A stretch of DNA of 64,000 bases. Source: Albibacterium bauzanense (lineage in GTDB: Bacteria; Bacteroidota; Bacteroidia; Sphingobacteriales; Sphingobacteriaceae). The notes beneath the pieces are model-generated. The model saw nothing but the letters and a program-made list of their open reading frames with translations. It made no database searches and was not told the origin of the DNA. The position numbers and the translations under genes were made by a program. Positions 43,714 to 53,400 of the stretch are shown here, piece after piece (position 1 is the first letter of the stretch; each line of letters begins with the position of its first letter). The DNA lies in contig NZ_SMGO01000002.1 in the NCBI RefSeq assembly GCF_004339765.1, positions 711,001 through 775,000 of the forward strand, in the 5' to 3' direction.

Positions 43714-44688
43714 ATGCAAGATATTCACTGGGGAATGATCGGTGCCGGAGATGTTACGGAAGTAAAAAGCGGACCCGCGTTTCAAAAGGTAGAAGGTTCT
43801 AAATTAGTTGCTGTTATGCGTAGAAACGCAGAAAAAGCAGAAGATTATGCAAAAAGGCATGGTATCGCCAAATGGTATACCAACGCTCAAGAACTTATCG
43901 ACGACCCAGAAGTGAATGCTATTTATATTGCTACTCCGCCAGATTCACATGAAGATTATGCATTGCAAGTACTAAAAGCAGGAAAGGCAGTTTACGTTGA
44001 AAAACCAATGACTTTAAGCAGCGTTCAGGCTCAAAATATGGCAAAAGCGGTAGGAGAGAGTGGAGGTAAACTTACAGTAGCACATTATCGTAGAGAGCAA
44101 CCTTATTTTAAGAAGATAAAAGCTCTTTTAGAAGAAAAAGCTATTGGAATACCGAGATTAGTTTCCTTGCGTTATTGGAGAAAACCATTAACCCAGGAAG
44201 CATTAGCAGAAACGAAAACTCAATGGCGTTTAGATCCGGCTATATCCGGCGGAGGACTATTTCATGATATTGCTCCACATCAACTAGACCTCATGTATTA
44301 CTTTTTTGGTGATGTAGATAAAGCCCAGGGCATTGCTCATAATCAAGCCAAGATTTATCCGGTTGATGACGCGGTTGCTGGCCAAATATTATTTCGAAAT
44401 GAAGTTTTATTTAATGGGAGTTGGTTATTCAATGCATCAGAAAACAGCGATACCTGTGAAATTATCGGATCAGAAGGTAAAATAACATTCTCAGTGTTTA
44501 GTAATGATCCTATTGGGTTAACAAATCAACAAGGAAAGCAGCATTTCTCTTTTGAGCACCTTGCTCATGTTCAGGAACCGATGATTGCTGCTGTGGTGGC
44601 TTACCTTCAGGACAAGAGAGAAAACCCATGCAGTGCTTCAGAGGGATTCGAAGTAATGAGAATTATAGATGCTTTTATTAAACAGTAG
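43714..44688 (+). CDS. Gfo/Idh/MocA-family oxidoreductase
   Basis: A 324-residue cytosolic NAD(P)-dependent sugar dehydrogenase-like protein. The Rossmann loop is GMIGAGDV (residues 7-14), the conserved EKP motif is at 96-98 (VYVEKPM), and GGGLFHDIAPHQLDLMYYFFG contains the His-x3-Asp type catalytic segment. No signal peptide. The likely role is oxidation or reduction at a sugar carbon; the substrate is not evident. It stands between the sulfatase cluster and the second SusC/SusD operon, with a tandem repeat running over its stop codon. Confidence 0.9.
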   Translation: MQDIHWGMIGAGDVTEVKSGPAFQKVEGSKLVAVMRRNAEKAEDYAKRHGIAKWYTNAQELIDDPEVNAIYIATPPDSHEDYALQVLKAGKAVYVEKPMTLSSVQAQNMAKAVGESGGKLTVAHYRREQPYFKKIKALLEEKAIGIPRLVSLRYWRKPLTQEALAETKTQWRLDPAISGGGLFHDIAPHQLDLMYYFFGDVDKAQGIAHNQAKIYPVDDAVAGQILFRNEVLFNGSWLFNASENSDTCEIIGSEGKITFSVFSNDPIGLTNQQGKQHFSFEHLAHVQEPMIAAVVAYLQDKRENPCSASEGFEVMRIIDAFIKQ

Positions 44689-44735
44689 TCAAACAGTGGT
44701 TGAACAGTGGTTGAACAGTCCTTGAACAGTGGTAT
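44681..44735 (+). repeat. Five-unit 11-bp tandem repeat
   Basis: Units starting at 44681, 44692, 44703, 44714 and 44725 all begin AACAGT: AACAGTAGTCA, AACAGTGGTTG twice, AACAGTCCTTG, AACAGTGGTAT; a degenerate sixth (AACGACCGGTC) follows. The first unit contains the TAG stop of the oxidoreductase gene. Confidence 0.85.
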
Positions 44736-44756
44736 AACGACCGGTCAAGGACTGTT
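44714..44756. terminator. Hairpin between convergent genes
   Basis: AACAGTCCTTGA (44714-44725) pairs perfectly with TCAAGGACTGTT (44745-44756) around a 19-base loop that contains ACCGGT. It lies between two convergent oxidoreductase genes and overlaps the 11-bp repeats. No long T run follows on either strand, so termination is plausible rather than certain. Confidence 0.5.
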
Positions 44757-44802
44757 TGATCAGAGTTTGATCTTTGTTTATCTTAACTAAAGATATACTC
44801 TT

Positions 44803-46188
44803 TTAAGGATTAGTCTTTCTTGAAAGTTCCAATGCTTTGGTAGTAATGTAGTATTTTGAAATCATGTTAGGAACTTCCCATTCAGGCATATTCCTATTCT
44901 TCATATAGTCCAGGAATTTCTCCATTACTTGTCCGAAATGTGCTTCATGACCAACCTTGTAGGTATCAGGAATAGATACTTGCCAGCCTTTTTCTACTTC
45001 TATGAGTTCTACTCCAGGATATTTTGCCTGAACATCCTTCAGTTTAGCAAAAAGTGCTTCTTTAAAGGCATCATCTTTTCCATTAACAGGTTCGATGTAA
45101 AGTTCTGGTCTGTATTGTTGCTCGGCTTCCTGACGGATTACCAGGTTCGATTTGGTTCCACGTAGCATAGAGAAATGCGTATCGCCTGTACCTTCAGGTG
45201 CCTGATACAACCATTTTACGACAACTTTCGCGTTTACACCTTTCAGTTTGAAGTTAGCTTCACCATTGGCATAAACTTGCAGCAGGCTATCTTGTACGAT
45301 ATTACTCTGAAGAAAATCAGGGAAGCCATTCAGCTTAGTGATAGCATTAAATTGACTTAACGATAGATCTGTACTCCATCTTTTTGCAGAAGTTAGTTCA
45401 ATATCTTTTGTGTAATCAATTATCTGTTCCGGGAAGCCTACCCATTGTACCAAATCTACTAAGTGAGTACCAACATCGGCAATTCCTTCACCTTGTTGTT
45501 TGGTATCAAAAAACCAGGATGGACGGGTTAACACGTTTCCAGATACTTGTTTGTAAAAGAAATGCGTGCTTTCTTCTGTAATTGCCGGATTTTCAGGAGT
45601 GCCTTTCTCTAAGGTGCCAAAAACTTCGGGGATTAAAGAAAACTCTCTTTGTAAGATGGATGATATCTCATTGCGTTCTGTCATGATATCATACAGAAGC
45701 AGATCTTTCGTATTGGCAGCTTCGAAGGTGTTTTTTAATGTTTCAAAGCCATCCGATTCAATAACCATTGGTTTATCGGCCAATACATTAAATCCGGCAT
45801 CGATGGATTTCTGTATGTAACTTGTTTTCTTTAAGTTGTTTCCAGCCAATACTACTACGTTTCCAGCTTTTTCTTCCAACATCTTTTCAAAGAAATCGGA
45901 GCCAGTATAAACTACTTCGTTCCAGGCAGTAGGGTTTGTTGGGTCTGAATTGTATTGATTAATTAAAGCCATGTGGCTATTTAATTCATTCCCTTCCGGA
46001 GCGTATACATGAACCGTTGAATCTACATCAGCATACATTGATTTTTGTACCAATGCTGCATGGAAATGCCCAGGCTCAAGCGTAATAAGCTTCACTTTTT
46101 GTGAATCTGTATTAACATCTTTAGAGCCTGCGCATCCTGAAACTATTGCTACTGAAAGTATAATAGCTGTTTTTGTTAGATAAGACAT
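44803..46188 (-). CDS. Exported Gfo/Idh/MocA-like oxidoreductase lipoprotein (ORC C-terminal domain)
   Basis: A 461-residue protein with a lipobox (VSGC, Cys19), so it is anchored in the envelope. The N-terminal half is a Gfo/Idh-like Rossmann domain (KLITLEPGHFHAALVQ, VVVLAGNN, FNVLADKPMVIE) and the second half matches the putative oxidoreductase C-terminal domain, with GIADVGTHLVDLVQW and FSMLRGTKSNLVIRQE. An exported member must carry its bound nicotinamide cofactor or pass electrons on, because free NAD is not available outside the cytoplasm. It is the last gene of the leftward operon that also encodes a c-type cytochrome. Confidence 0.85.
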   Translation of the reverse strand: MSYLTKTAIILSVAIVSGCAGSKDVNTDSQKVKLITLEPGHFHAALVQKSMYADVDSTVHVYAPEGNELNSHMALINQYNSDPTNPTAWNEVVYTGSDFFEKMLEEKAGNVVVLAGNNLKKTSYIQKSIDAGFNVLADKPMVIESDGFETLKNTFEAANTKDLLLYDIMTERNEISSILQREFSLIPEVFGTLEKGTPENPAITEESTHFFYKQVSGNVLTRPSWFFDTKQQGEGIADVGTHLVDLVQWVGFPEQIIDYTKDIELTSAKRWSTDLSLSQFNAITKLNGFPDFLQSNIVQDSLLQVYANGEANFKLKGVNAKVVVKWLYQAPEGTGDTHFSMLRGTKSNLVIRQEAEQQYRPELYIEPVNGKDDAFKEALFAKLKDVQAKYPGVELIEVEKGWQVSIPDTYKVGHEAHFGQVMEKFLDYMKNRNMPEWEVPNMISKYYITTKALELSRKTNP

Positions 46189-46202
46189 TTTGTTTTTTTT
46201 AT

Positions 46203-48488
46203 TTAGTTTCTTTTCCAGTTTTCATCCATCTCTTTTAAAGTGAATGCACCTTCTCTGCCTTTAAATTTCTCACGGATTTTAGCAACATCTTCTTCGCTTA
46301 CGCTAGATGCACTATTACTCCAGGCATTTCTAACAAAGCTTATTACTTGTGCGATATCTGAATCAGTAAATTCAGAACTTTGTCCGATTCCAGGCATATC
46401 ACCAGCAAAGTTGGTAGTCTCTCCATTGATCACTATCGGGCCGCTTAAGCCAAACAGAACGGTAGCAATAACTTTATCTTTCTCGCCAAGTGCCCAGTCT
46501 GATTTGTTTAATGGCGGAGCAAGAGATTCTATTCCATAGCCATCTCTGCCATGGCAGGTTGCACAGTTTCTGTTAAAGATCATAGCTCCCTGAGGATATT
46601 TCTGACGCGCAGCTGCTGTATTTACATCATCTTTGGCTCTTAAAATATCTTTCATAGTTTGATTCAGGCTTTTGTTAATTGCTGTACTGGTATCTAACCC
46701 GTTTGATTCTACTTGTTTTAAGAATGCTGCTTCTTTGTTATAAAGACCACTTACTACAGCATCGGCTACGAGTTTATCATTCGGAAAGGCTTGTACTAAT
46801 TTGTTCAATAATTGTCCTGCTAAAGCTTCATTAAAAGGCTCTATTTTCTCGGTTGAAAATGCGATATAAGGAGCAATCGCTGCATCTTTTTGATCAATCA
46901 TTTGATCTAAGAAAGGAACAAAGTCATTATAATTATCCTTATTAATGATGTTAGCCATGGCACTGAAAGCTTGCATTTTGATATGCAAATCAGGTTGACC
47001 AAATAATGCAGTTACATCAGCCGAAGTTAAATCACCTAAGCCTTCTAAAGTCCATAATGAATGAATAAGAGGTAATGGGTTACTTGCGTCTTTAAGAAGG
47101 TTTCTAAGTTCCGGAATAGCGTCAGTCAGTTTTCTATCTATAATGATCTGTTGTGCTTTGTCCCTAACCCATCCATTCGGACTGCTTAAAAGTTTTACAA
47201 GTCCTTGAGCATCTTGAGGGAAGGTTACCATTTCTCTTTTTCCATCTTCAGGAACTATTCTGTAGATACGTCCAACTTCATGAGGCAATGTCAAATCTCT
47301 TTCTGCTATTTGCTCTCTTAAATAAGGGGTTACATATGTTTTGTGCTGAATAATACCACGATACATATCTACTACGTATAATGCTCCATCAGGACCGTTT
47401 GAAAGGTATACTGGACGGAAACGTTCGTCTAAACTTCTTAAGAATTCAGTGTTTTCATAGGCTTGTTCTCCTTCTACTGTATTTCCATTTTCTCTAAGGA
47501 TATTTCTTTTGATAAGATTGGCAGCAGGCTCAGGTACGAAAGCATTGAAAGCATAATCATTTCCGAATAGATCTCCTCTGTAAATCGTTAGTGCAGAAGC
47601 AGCAGTAAAGTTAACAAGGCGTTTAGTGCTGTCTAATATTCCATCCATATAACCTCTGTTTACACCTGGCGTAGGTCTTAAAGGATATACACGATTATTA
47701 GGAACAATTGCCTCAATAAAACCAGCTACCTTGCGTTGGTTTGAGTTATCTGCTCCGAAACCAGGGGTGAAGTAATCTCCTAAAACGTTAGCAGAGTTGT
47801 GATTATAGTATAAACGGCCATAGTTGTCTTGGGCAATTCCCCATTGTCCGCGGAAATGTGTGTGTTCAATGATCCACTCGTTGCCTTTTCTTTTATAGCG
47901 TTTATCTGATTTTGCATTGTAAATCCAGTTATCAAGTCCACGCAATAATGTATTTGGTTGATGCTCAGCGTTTCCTCCTATGGCATATTCTGCATCTACC
48001 AGTACTTTTTCTCCTGCCTGATCATTGTTATTTGGTACCCACCATAGATTTGGTGATTCTGCAACAAGGATTCCATCAGAGAATAAAGATATAGCGCGAG
48101 GTAATACAAGAGAATCCAGGAATACTTTTTTGTCTTCATAAACTCCGTCACCGTCTTTATCTTCTAATATAGATATTTGTCCGGTAGGTTGATCTTCTCC
48201 TGTGCCGATTGTATCCAACATAAAACTTTTCATTTCTATTACCCAGATTCTTCCTTTCTCATCGAAAGTCATTGCTATCGGAGCGTCTAATAAAGGTTCA
48301 GAAGCAACTAATTCTACTTCAAAACCTTTTTCTATTTCCATCTTTTCTATTGCATCTTCAGGAGAAACTACCGGAGAAACAGAAAAATCCTGAACTTTTG
48401 GTTGAGTGTTACAGGATATTGCTACAAGTAATAAAAATGGAAGAAATAGCTGGAGCAATTTAATGGGATAAATGTGTTTTGTTTTCAT
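46203..48488 (-). CDS. Lipoprotein c-type cytochrome with PVC-type dehydrogenase and HEAT-like regions
   Basis: A 761-residue envelope lipoprotein (lipobox VAISC, Cys26). Residues about 45-400 form a beta-propeller of the membrane-bound dehydrogenase type (MTFDEKGRIWVIEMKS, GPDGALYVVDMYRGIIQH). Residues about 430-560 are helical repeats like HEAT (VRDKAQQIIIDRKLTDAIPELRN). The end carries one heme c site, CATCH (C642, C645, H646), with probable axial Met698 in DMPG. It can accept electrons from a sugar oxidation in the periplasm. It lies between SusD and the exported oxidoreductase in the LacI-linked operon. Confidence 0.88.
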   Translation of the reverse strand: MKTKHIYPIKLLQLFLPFLLLVAISCNTQPKVQDFSVSPVVSPEDAIEKMEIEKGFEVELVASEPLLDAPIAMTFDEKGRIWVIEMKSFMLDTIGTGEDQPTGQISILEDKDGDGVYEDKKVFLDSLVLPRAISLFSDGILVAESPNLWWVPNNNDQAGEKVLVDAEYAIGGNAEHQPNTLLRGLDNWIYNAKSDKRYKRKGNEWIIEHTHFRGQWGIAQDNYGRLYYNHNSANVLGDYFTPGFGADNSNQRKVAGFIEAIVPNNRVYPLRPTPGVNRGYMDGILDSTKRLVNFTAASALTIYRGDLFGNDYAFNAFVPEPAANLIKRNILRENGNTVEGEQAYENTEFLRSLDERFRPVYLSNGPDGALYVVDMYRGIIQHKTYVTPYLREQIAERDLTLPHEVGRIYRIVPEDGKREMVTFPQDAQGLVKLLSSPNGWVRDKAQQIIIDRKLTDAIPELRNLLKDASNPLPLIHSLWTLEGLGDLTSADVTALFGQPDLHIKMQAFSAMANIINKDNYNDFVPFLDQMIDQKDAAIAPYIAFSTEKIEPFNEALAGQLLNKLVQAFPNDKLVADAVVSGLYNKEAAFLKQVESNGLDTSTAINKSLNQTMKDILRAKDDVNTAAARQKYPQGAMIFNRNCATCHGRDGYGIESLAPPLNKSDWALGEKDKVIATVLFGLSGPIVINGETTNFAGDMPGIGQSSEFTDSDIAQVISFVRNAWSNSASSVSEEDVAKIREKFKGREGAFTLKEMDENWKRN

Positions 48489-48533
48489 TGGTTATTGATT
48501 TATTGGCTTTAAGGATGATTTATTTTGATTTAA

Positions 48534-48576
48534 TTAGTGATAAGTTAGTATTTTTATTCTACTAACTTATCACTAA
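48534..48576 (-). terminator. Strong hairpin between susD and the cytochrome gene
   Basis: A perfect 17-bp inverted repeat, TTAGTGATAAGTTAGTA (48534-48550) and TACTAACTTATCACTAA (48560-48576), with a nine-base loop, is followed on the - strand by an AT-rich stretch containing short T runs. It is 11 bases past the SusD stop and would separate SusC/SusD transcripts from the downstream oxidative genes. Confidence 0.7.
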
Positions 48577-48587
48577 GGTAAAGATAA

Positions 48588-50384
48588 TTAATAACCAGGA
48601 TTCTGTGTCAAAGTAAGTTTACCATCTTTGAAACTGTTCTCGATTGCTTTTTGTGAAAGAGGTATCAATGCATCTGGGTCACGAGAATAAGTAGCTCCTG
48701 ATACGAATCCCCTAAGAGTTGATTCATAGGTAAGGTAACCGTTTAATTCTTTCGTGTCAGTTGTGCCATCTTCAGCTCCGAAACGTATTGCATCGTATCC
48801 ACGGTGACCTTCTAATCCTAATTCTAATGTACGTTCAAAGAAGATAGCTTCTAACGCTTTTGCCGGACTAGCAAATTGAGGTGACCCAACTGGATATAAC
48901 GCTATTTTATAATTTGCCGCAGGTGTACCATCAGCATTCAGAACCCAGTTTTCAGGGTTTGTTGTGTTAGTAGCCATCCGATTACGAATTTGGTTTACGT
49001 AAATCCTTGCTTGTTCAGTATTACCTAAACGGGCATCTACTTCTGCTGCCATTAATAAAACATCAGCAAAACGAATAATAGCAATGTTTAGATTATTCTC
49101 AGATCTTCCCGGAGCAGTATCTATACCGTCTCTTGATTTAAGCGTAAAGAATTTTTTGCTGATATAAGGTCCCGCATAAGCTTGATCACGAATCCAGGCT
49201 TTTCCTGGCATATTTCCATAATCTAAGAAAGGAATACCACGGCGGCCAACGCTCCAGTCTAATCTTGGATCTACCAATCCTGCATCGGGAGTAAAAGCTG
49301 CTGAAGATTCGATTCCATCATCATTTTTAATAAAGGCTGCATTACGAGCTGCATCATCAAAGATTGGAAGTCCGGTAGCATCTACACGGAAATGGTTTAC
49401 AAACCATTGTGATGGATTAAAGTAAGCATATCCTCTACCCATTGCTGGGCCACTCGGATTTTGAGAACCTATGTATAGAATATCCATACTGGCATTGGCT
49501 CTGTTATTCTCACTACCATCATTTACTTCATGCTGAACTGAATATACAGATTCCGGGCCGTTTTCTTTTTGACTATTGAAATTGTCATGGTAGTTTGCAG
49601 CAAGTGCATATTTTTCACCTTTATAGGTAACGCCATTGGTAATTACATCATCAAAGAGAGTTTTAGCCAGGGTGTAATTTGCATCGTCACCTTCATTACC
49701 CATGTATAGGTACGTTTTAGCTAAAAGAGCTTTAGCAGCCCAGCTATTAGGTCTTCCGGCAATAGATTGTGTTGGAGGAAGGTTTTCTGCTGCGAATTTA
49801 AAATCAGCAGCAATATTTGGCCAAACGTCAACAAAATTGCCTGACTCATCGGTGTTAGGAACACGTGGATCGTCTACGCTTGCTTCATCTAGCCATGGAA
49901 TATTCTTAAATACACGTTTCATCATAAAATGATAATGTGCACGTAAGAATCGGGCTTCTGCTTCTACTTGTGTTTTATCAGCATCGGCTAATCCTTCCAC
50001 TAATGGCAGGTTTTTTAGAACCATATTAGTACGTGCAATAGCATCTGAGAAATGGGTAATGAATATAAGTACGGAACTATTACTTGAGTTTACAGAGAAT
50101 CTTTGGATCTCTGACATTTGAGGTTGAACACCGTTGCCAGATCCTCTATTTGCTTCACCACCACGGATACTACCAAAAAGGAATTGACCAGGGCCGGTTG
50201 CTAAATTTGATGCACCATTTAAAGGGGCATAAGCACCTGTTAAGGCCTTTTTAATTCCATCAGGCGTTGATATAATACTTTCCGGAAATGAGCCGATGGG
50301 TTGCTGTTCTATGAAGTCGTCCTTACAGGAAAACAACGTAACACATACAATCAATGTAAATATTACTGAATGAATCTTTTTCAT
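48588..50384 (-). CDS. SusD/RagB-family glycan-binding lipoprotein
   Basis: A 598-residue lipoprotein (lipobox LFSC, Cys20) with SusD features: DFIEQQPIGSFPESIISTPDGIKKALTGAY, QVEAEARFLRAHYHFMMKRVF, ARLGNTEQARIYVNQIRNRM and the C-terminal FFERTLELGLEGHRGYDAIRFG and LIPLSQKAIENS. It is the surface partner of the SusC encoded just upstream. The longer form and the low similarity of its middle part to the first SusD suggest a different ligand. Confidence 0.95.
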   Translation of the reverse strand: MKKIHSVIFTLIVCVTLFSCKDDFIEQQPIGSFPESIISTPDGIKKALTGAYAPLNGASNLATGPGQFLFGSIRGGEANRGSGNGVQPQMSEIQRFSVNSSNSSVLIFITHFSDAIARTNMVLKNLPLVEGLADADKTQVEAEARFLRAHYHFMMKRVFKNIPWLDEASVDDPRVPNTDESGNFVDVWPNIAADFKFAAENLPPTQSIAGRPNSWAAKALLAKTYLYMGNEGDDANYTLAKTLFDDVITNGVTYKGEKYALAANYHDNFNSQKENGPESVYSVQHEVNDGSENNRANASMDILYIGSQNPSGPAMGRGYAYFNPSQWFVNHFRVDATGLPIFDDAARNAAFIKNDDGIESSAAFTPDAGLVDPRLDWSVGRRGIPFLDYGNMPGKAWIRDQAYAGPYISKKFFTLKSRDGIDTAPGRSENNLNIAIIRFADVLLMAAEVDARLGNTEQARIYVNQIRNRMATNTTNPENWVLNADGTPAANYKIALYPVGSPQFASPAKALEAIFFERTLELGLEGHRGYDAIRFGAEDGTTDTKELNGYLTYESTLRGFVSGATYSRDPDALIPLSQKAIENSFKDGKLTLTQNPGY

Positions 50385-50418
50385 ATTTATGTTGTTAAAT
50401 ATTATTTCTTAATTATTA

Positions 50419-53400
50419 TTAAAACCCAACGCTGATACCGAATAAAATCTGCTTAGGAGTAGGTAATGTATTATTGATTACACCCATAGAAGTATCTCCT
50501 CCGTTTAATGATGCATCCGGATCTAACACAGTTGTATTTTCGCTTTTAGCAGTAAACAGGTTCTGTGCCTGAACGTATACACGTACTTTATCAAGACCAG
50601 CTTTGCTGATCAAATTGTTTGGTATGGTATAGCCCAATTGAAGAGTTTTCAAACGTAAATAGGTAGCAGACTCTAAGTAATAATCTGTAACGTTACTGTT
50701 TGAATAAGAATCGAGTACATTGAGTTTAGGTAGTTTTGCATTGTTTCCCAATTCAGGAGTCCATGATTCGTAAAGCATGCGGGCACTTCTGTTAAATTGG
50801 AAAGTATTGAAATCTGAATTGAAACGACTTAGGTTAAAGATCTGACCACCTTTATTCCAGAAAAAGAATGCACTGAAGTCAAAGTTCTTGTAGTTTAACC
50901 CAGCGTTAAAACTCATTTGGAAATCAGGGTGTGGGGAACCGATAATGGTACGGTCTTCTGCATTGATTACCTTATCACCATTGATGTCTGTAAGTCTCCA
51001 GTTTCCAACCTCAGCAGGAATCCAAGGAGTTGTTGTTCCATCTGGATTGTAAGTAGCATTAAACGCATCTACTTCTGCTTGCGTATTAAAGAAACCATCT
51101 AGTTTATAACCGTAGAAAGAAGCAATCGGATCACCTACACGGGTTAAACTAGGACTTCCATTTAAACGAGTTCCAGAACCAACGATTGTAGCCAATGGGT
51201 TATCTAATACACGGGTTACTTCATTTTTGTACTTCGAGAAAGTAGCAGCTAAATCATAACCAAAACCTTCTACAATATCACCACGTTTGCTTAAGCTGAT
51301 ATCGATCCCTTTATTGGTCATATCACCTGCATTTAGGTATGGTTGAGTGGCATTGGTGCCTGTTACAGGAGCTTCATTTCTAACTAATAAATCCTTGGTT
51401 TGTTTGTTATATACCTCAATGCTGAAGTTTACCGAGTTGTCAAACATCGTTGCATCTAAACCAATGTTGGTCGTTGTGTTTTCTTCCCATTTAGCAGTAG
51501 GGTTTGCAACACTATTTAAGGTATAACTATCAGGCATGCCAGGATAACCTTGTCCATTATTAGATACATATACATTGTACTGGTTTTCATCTGGTAAACC
51601 GCTTTCGTTACCGATGATACCATAACTTGCACGAAGTTTCAAGTCGTTCAGGAAGGTAAGGCCTTGCATAAACGGTTCAGCTGAAATTCTCCAACCAATC
51701 GCAGCTGCAGGGAAATAACCTACACGGTTAGCTTTCGAGAACTTAGATGATTCATCACGACGAACTGTTGCATTGAACAAGTATTTGCCAGCGTAAGCAT
51801 AATCAAGTCTGGTAAATAAAGAATATAAGTTACTACGAGAGAAAGAACCTGAGTTGGTTTGTGCACCTGTAGCCGCGTCAATTACCTGGAAGTTCGGATC
51901 ATCTTCTAACGCCAATGATATATTGGTACGAGTTGCAGATAGGTTTTCTCCATAACTTCTAATTGATTCAGTACCTAATAAGAATTTGAAATCATGATTC
52001 TCCCCAAAGGTTTTACCATAGTTCAATGTGTTAGTCCAGGTCCATTGATTAAAGAAATTCTTTTGGTTGTTAAGTTGATTTAAGGTTGTATTTTCAGCAT
52101 GCTCCAGTGTGATAGGGGTCATGTCCTTTTCATTTCTGGATGTATAGTTTACACCAAATGAAGTACGTGCTGTTAATCCTTTAATGATATCTACCTCTCC
52201 AAATACGTTTCCGAAAATACCATAGTTGGTCATTTTATCAAAACGATTGCGCCATGATTCTGTTACCTGGTTTCTGCCTGGAGCATTTGTATTTACTAAA
52301 CCTGGTGCTGCCGAACTTGCCGGATTGCCCATAATATCATAAACCGGGATTAAAGGAGACATTACCCACGCAGTTTGAGGCCCTGCACCACCTGGATTTC
52401 CATCACCGTTCATTTCTCCATAGGAAACTTGAATGTTTTCTCCCAAACGGATGTTCTTACGAACATTGAAGGTAGAGTTTGCACGAAGTGAGTATCGTTC
52501 AAAACTGTTGGTTTTGGCAGATGTGTTATCACGTTTCATGTAATTCAAACTCAAAGCATAATTGCCTGTTTGCGTGCCGCCACGTGCACCTAACTGAATA
52601 TTAGTTGCTGCAGCTGGATTGTAGATTTCATCAAACCAGTCTGTATCAGCAGATTTAACGATTTGATTTAACCCACTTTTAGCGAAATTATAATTTGCAG
52701 GGTCGGTGATTCTGGCAAATGTAGCAGGATCACTTATACGTAATGCTTCTAAAGCAGCACCACCTAATTTTGCACCATTATTATAGGCTAAAATATACTC
52801 AGGAATAACAGGGGTAGCGCCAGAACCATATTGGTCATGTTTATAGCTGGCCCCTCCTGGAAGATAAGCAGGATTGCCTGTTGATGCATAAGCCCCATCT
52901 AATTGTTTCCAATACAGTTCTCCCATTTCTTGTGCATTCAAAAGGTCTGGGAAATCGTTTTTGCTTACATAGCTGGTACCATAATAAGCCTCAGCTGTTA
53001 TTTTTGGAGTACCTGCCTGACCTTTTTTGGTTGTGATAATTACCACACCATTGGCAGCACGAGCACCGTAAATAGAAGCAGCAGCAGCATCTTTCAATAC
53101 CTGCATCGATTCAATATCGTTCGGGTTTAGATTATCAACTGCAGAAGAAGTACCTCCTCTACGGCCTCCACCAACAGGAACACCATCAATTACATATAAA
53201 GGCTCTGATCCTGAGAAAGATCCGAAACCACGGATACGAACTTTGGCACCTCCATCTAAGCTACCGTCTGCACTGACTGTAACACCTGCAGAACGTCCTT
53301 GCAACTGACTGGTAATATTACCTGTTGGAGTTGCATTTAGATCTTCAGCATTTACGATCGATACCGCCCCGATGATATCTTTCTTCTGTTCTGTGGTATA

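Noticed and set aside
44681..44735. Possible CRISPR array
   Set aside because: Units are 11 bp, contiguous and lack spacers; no cas genes are nearby.
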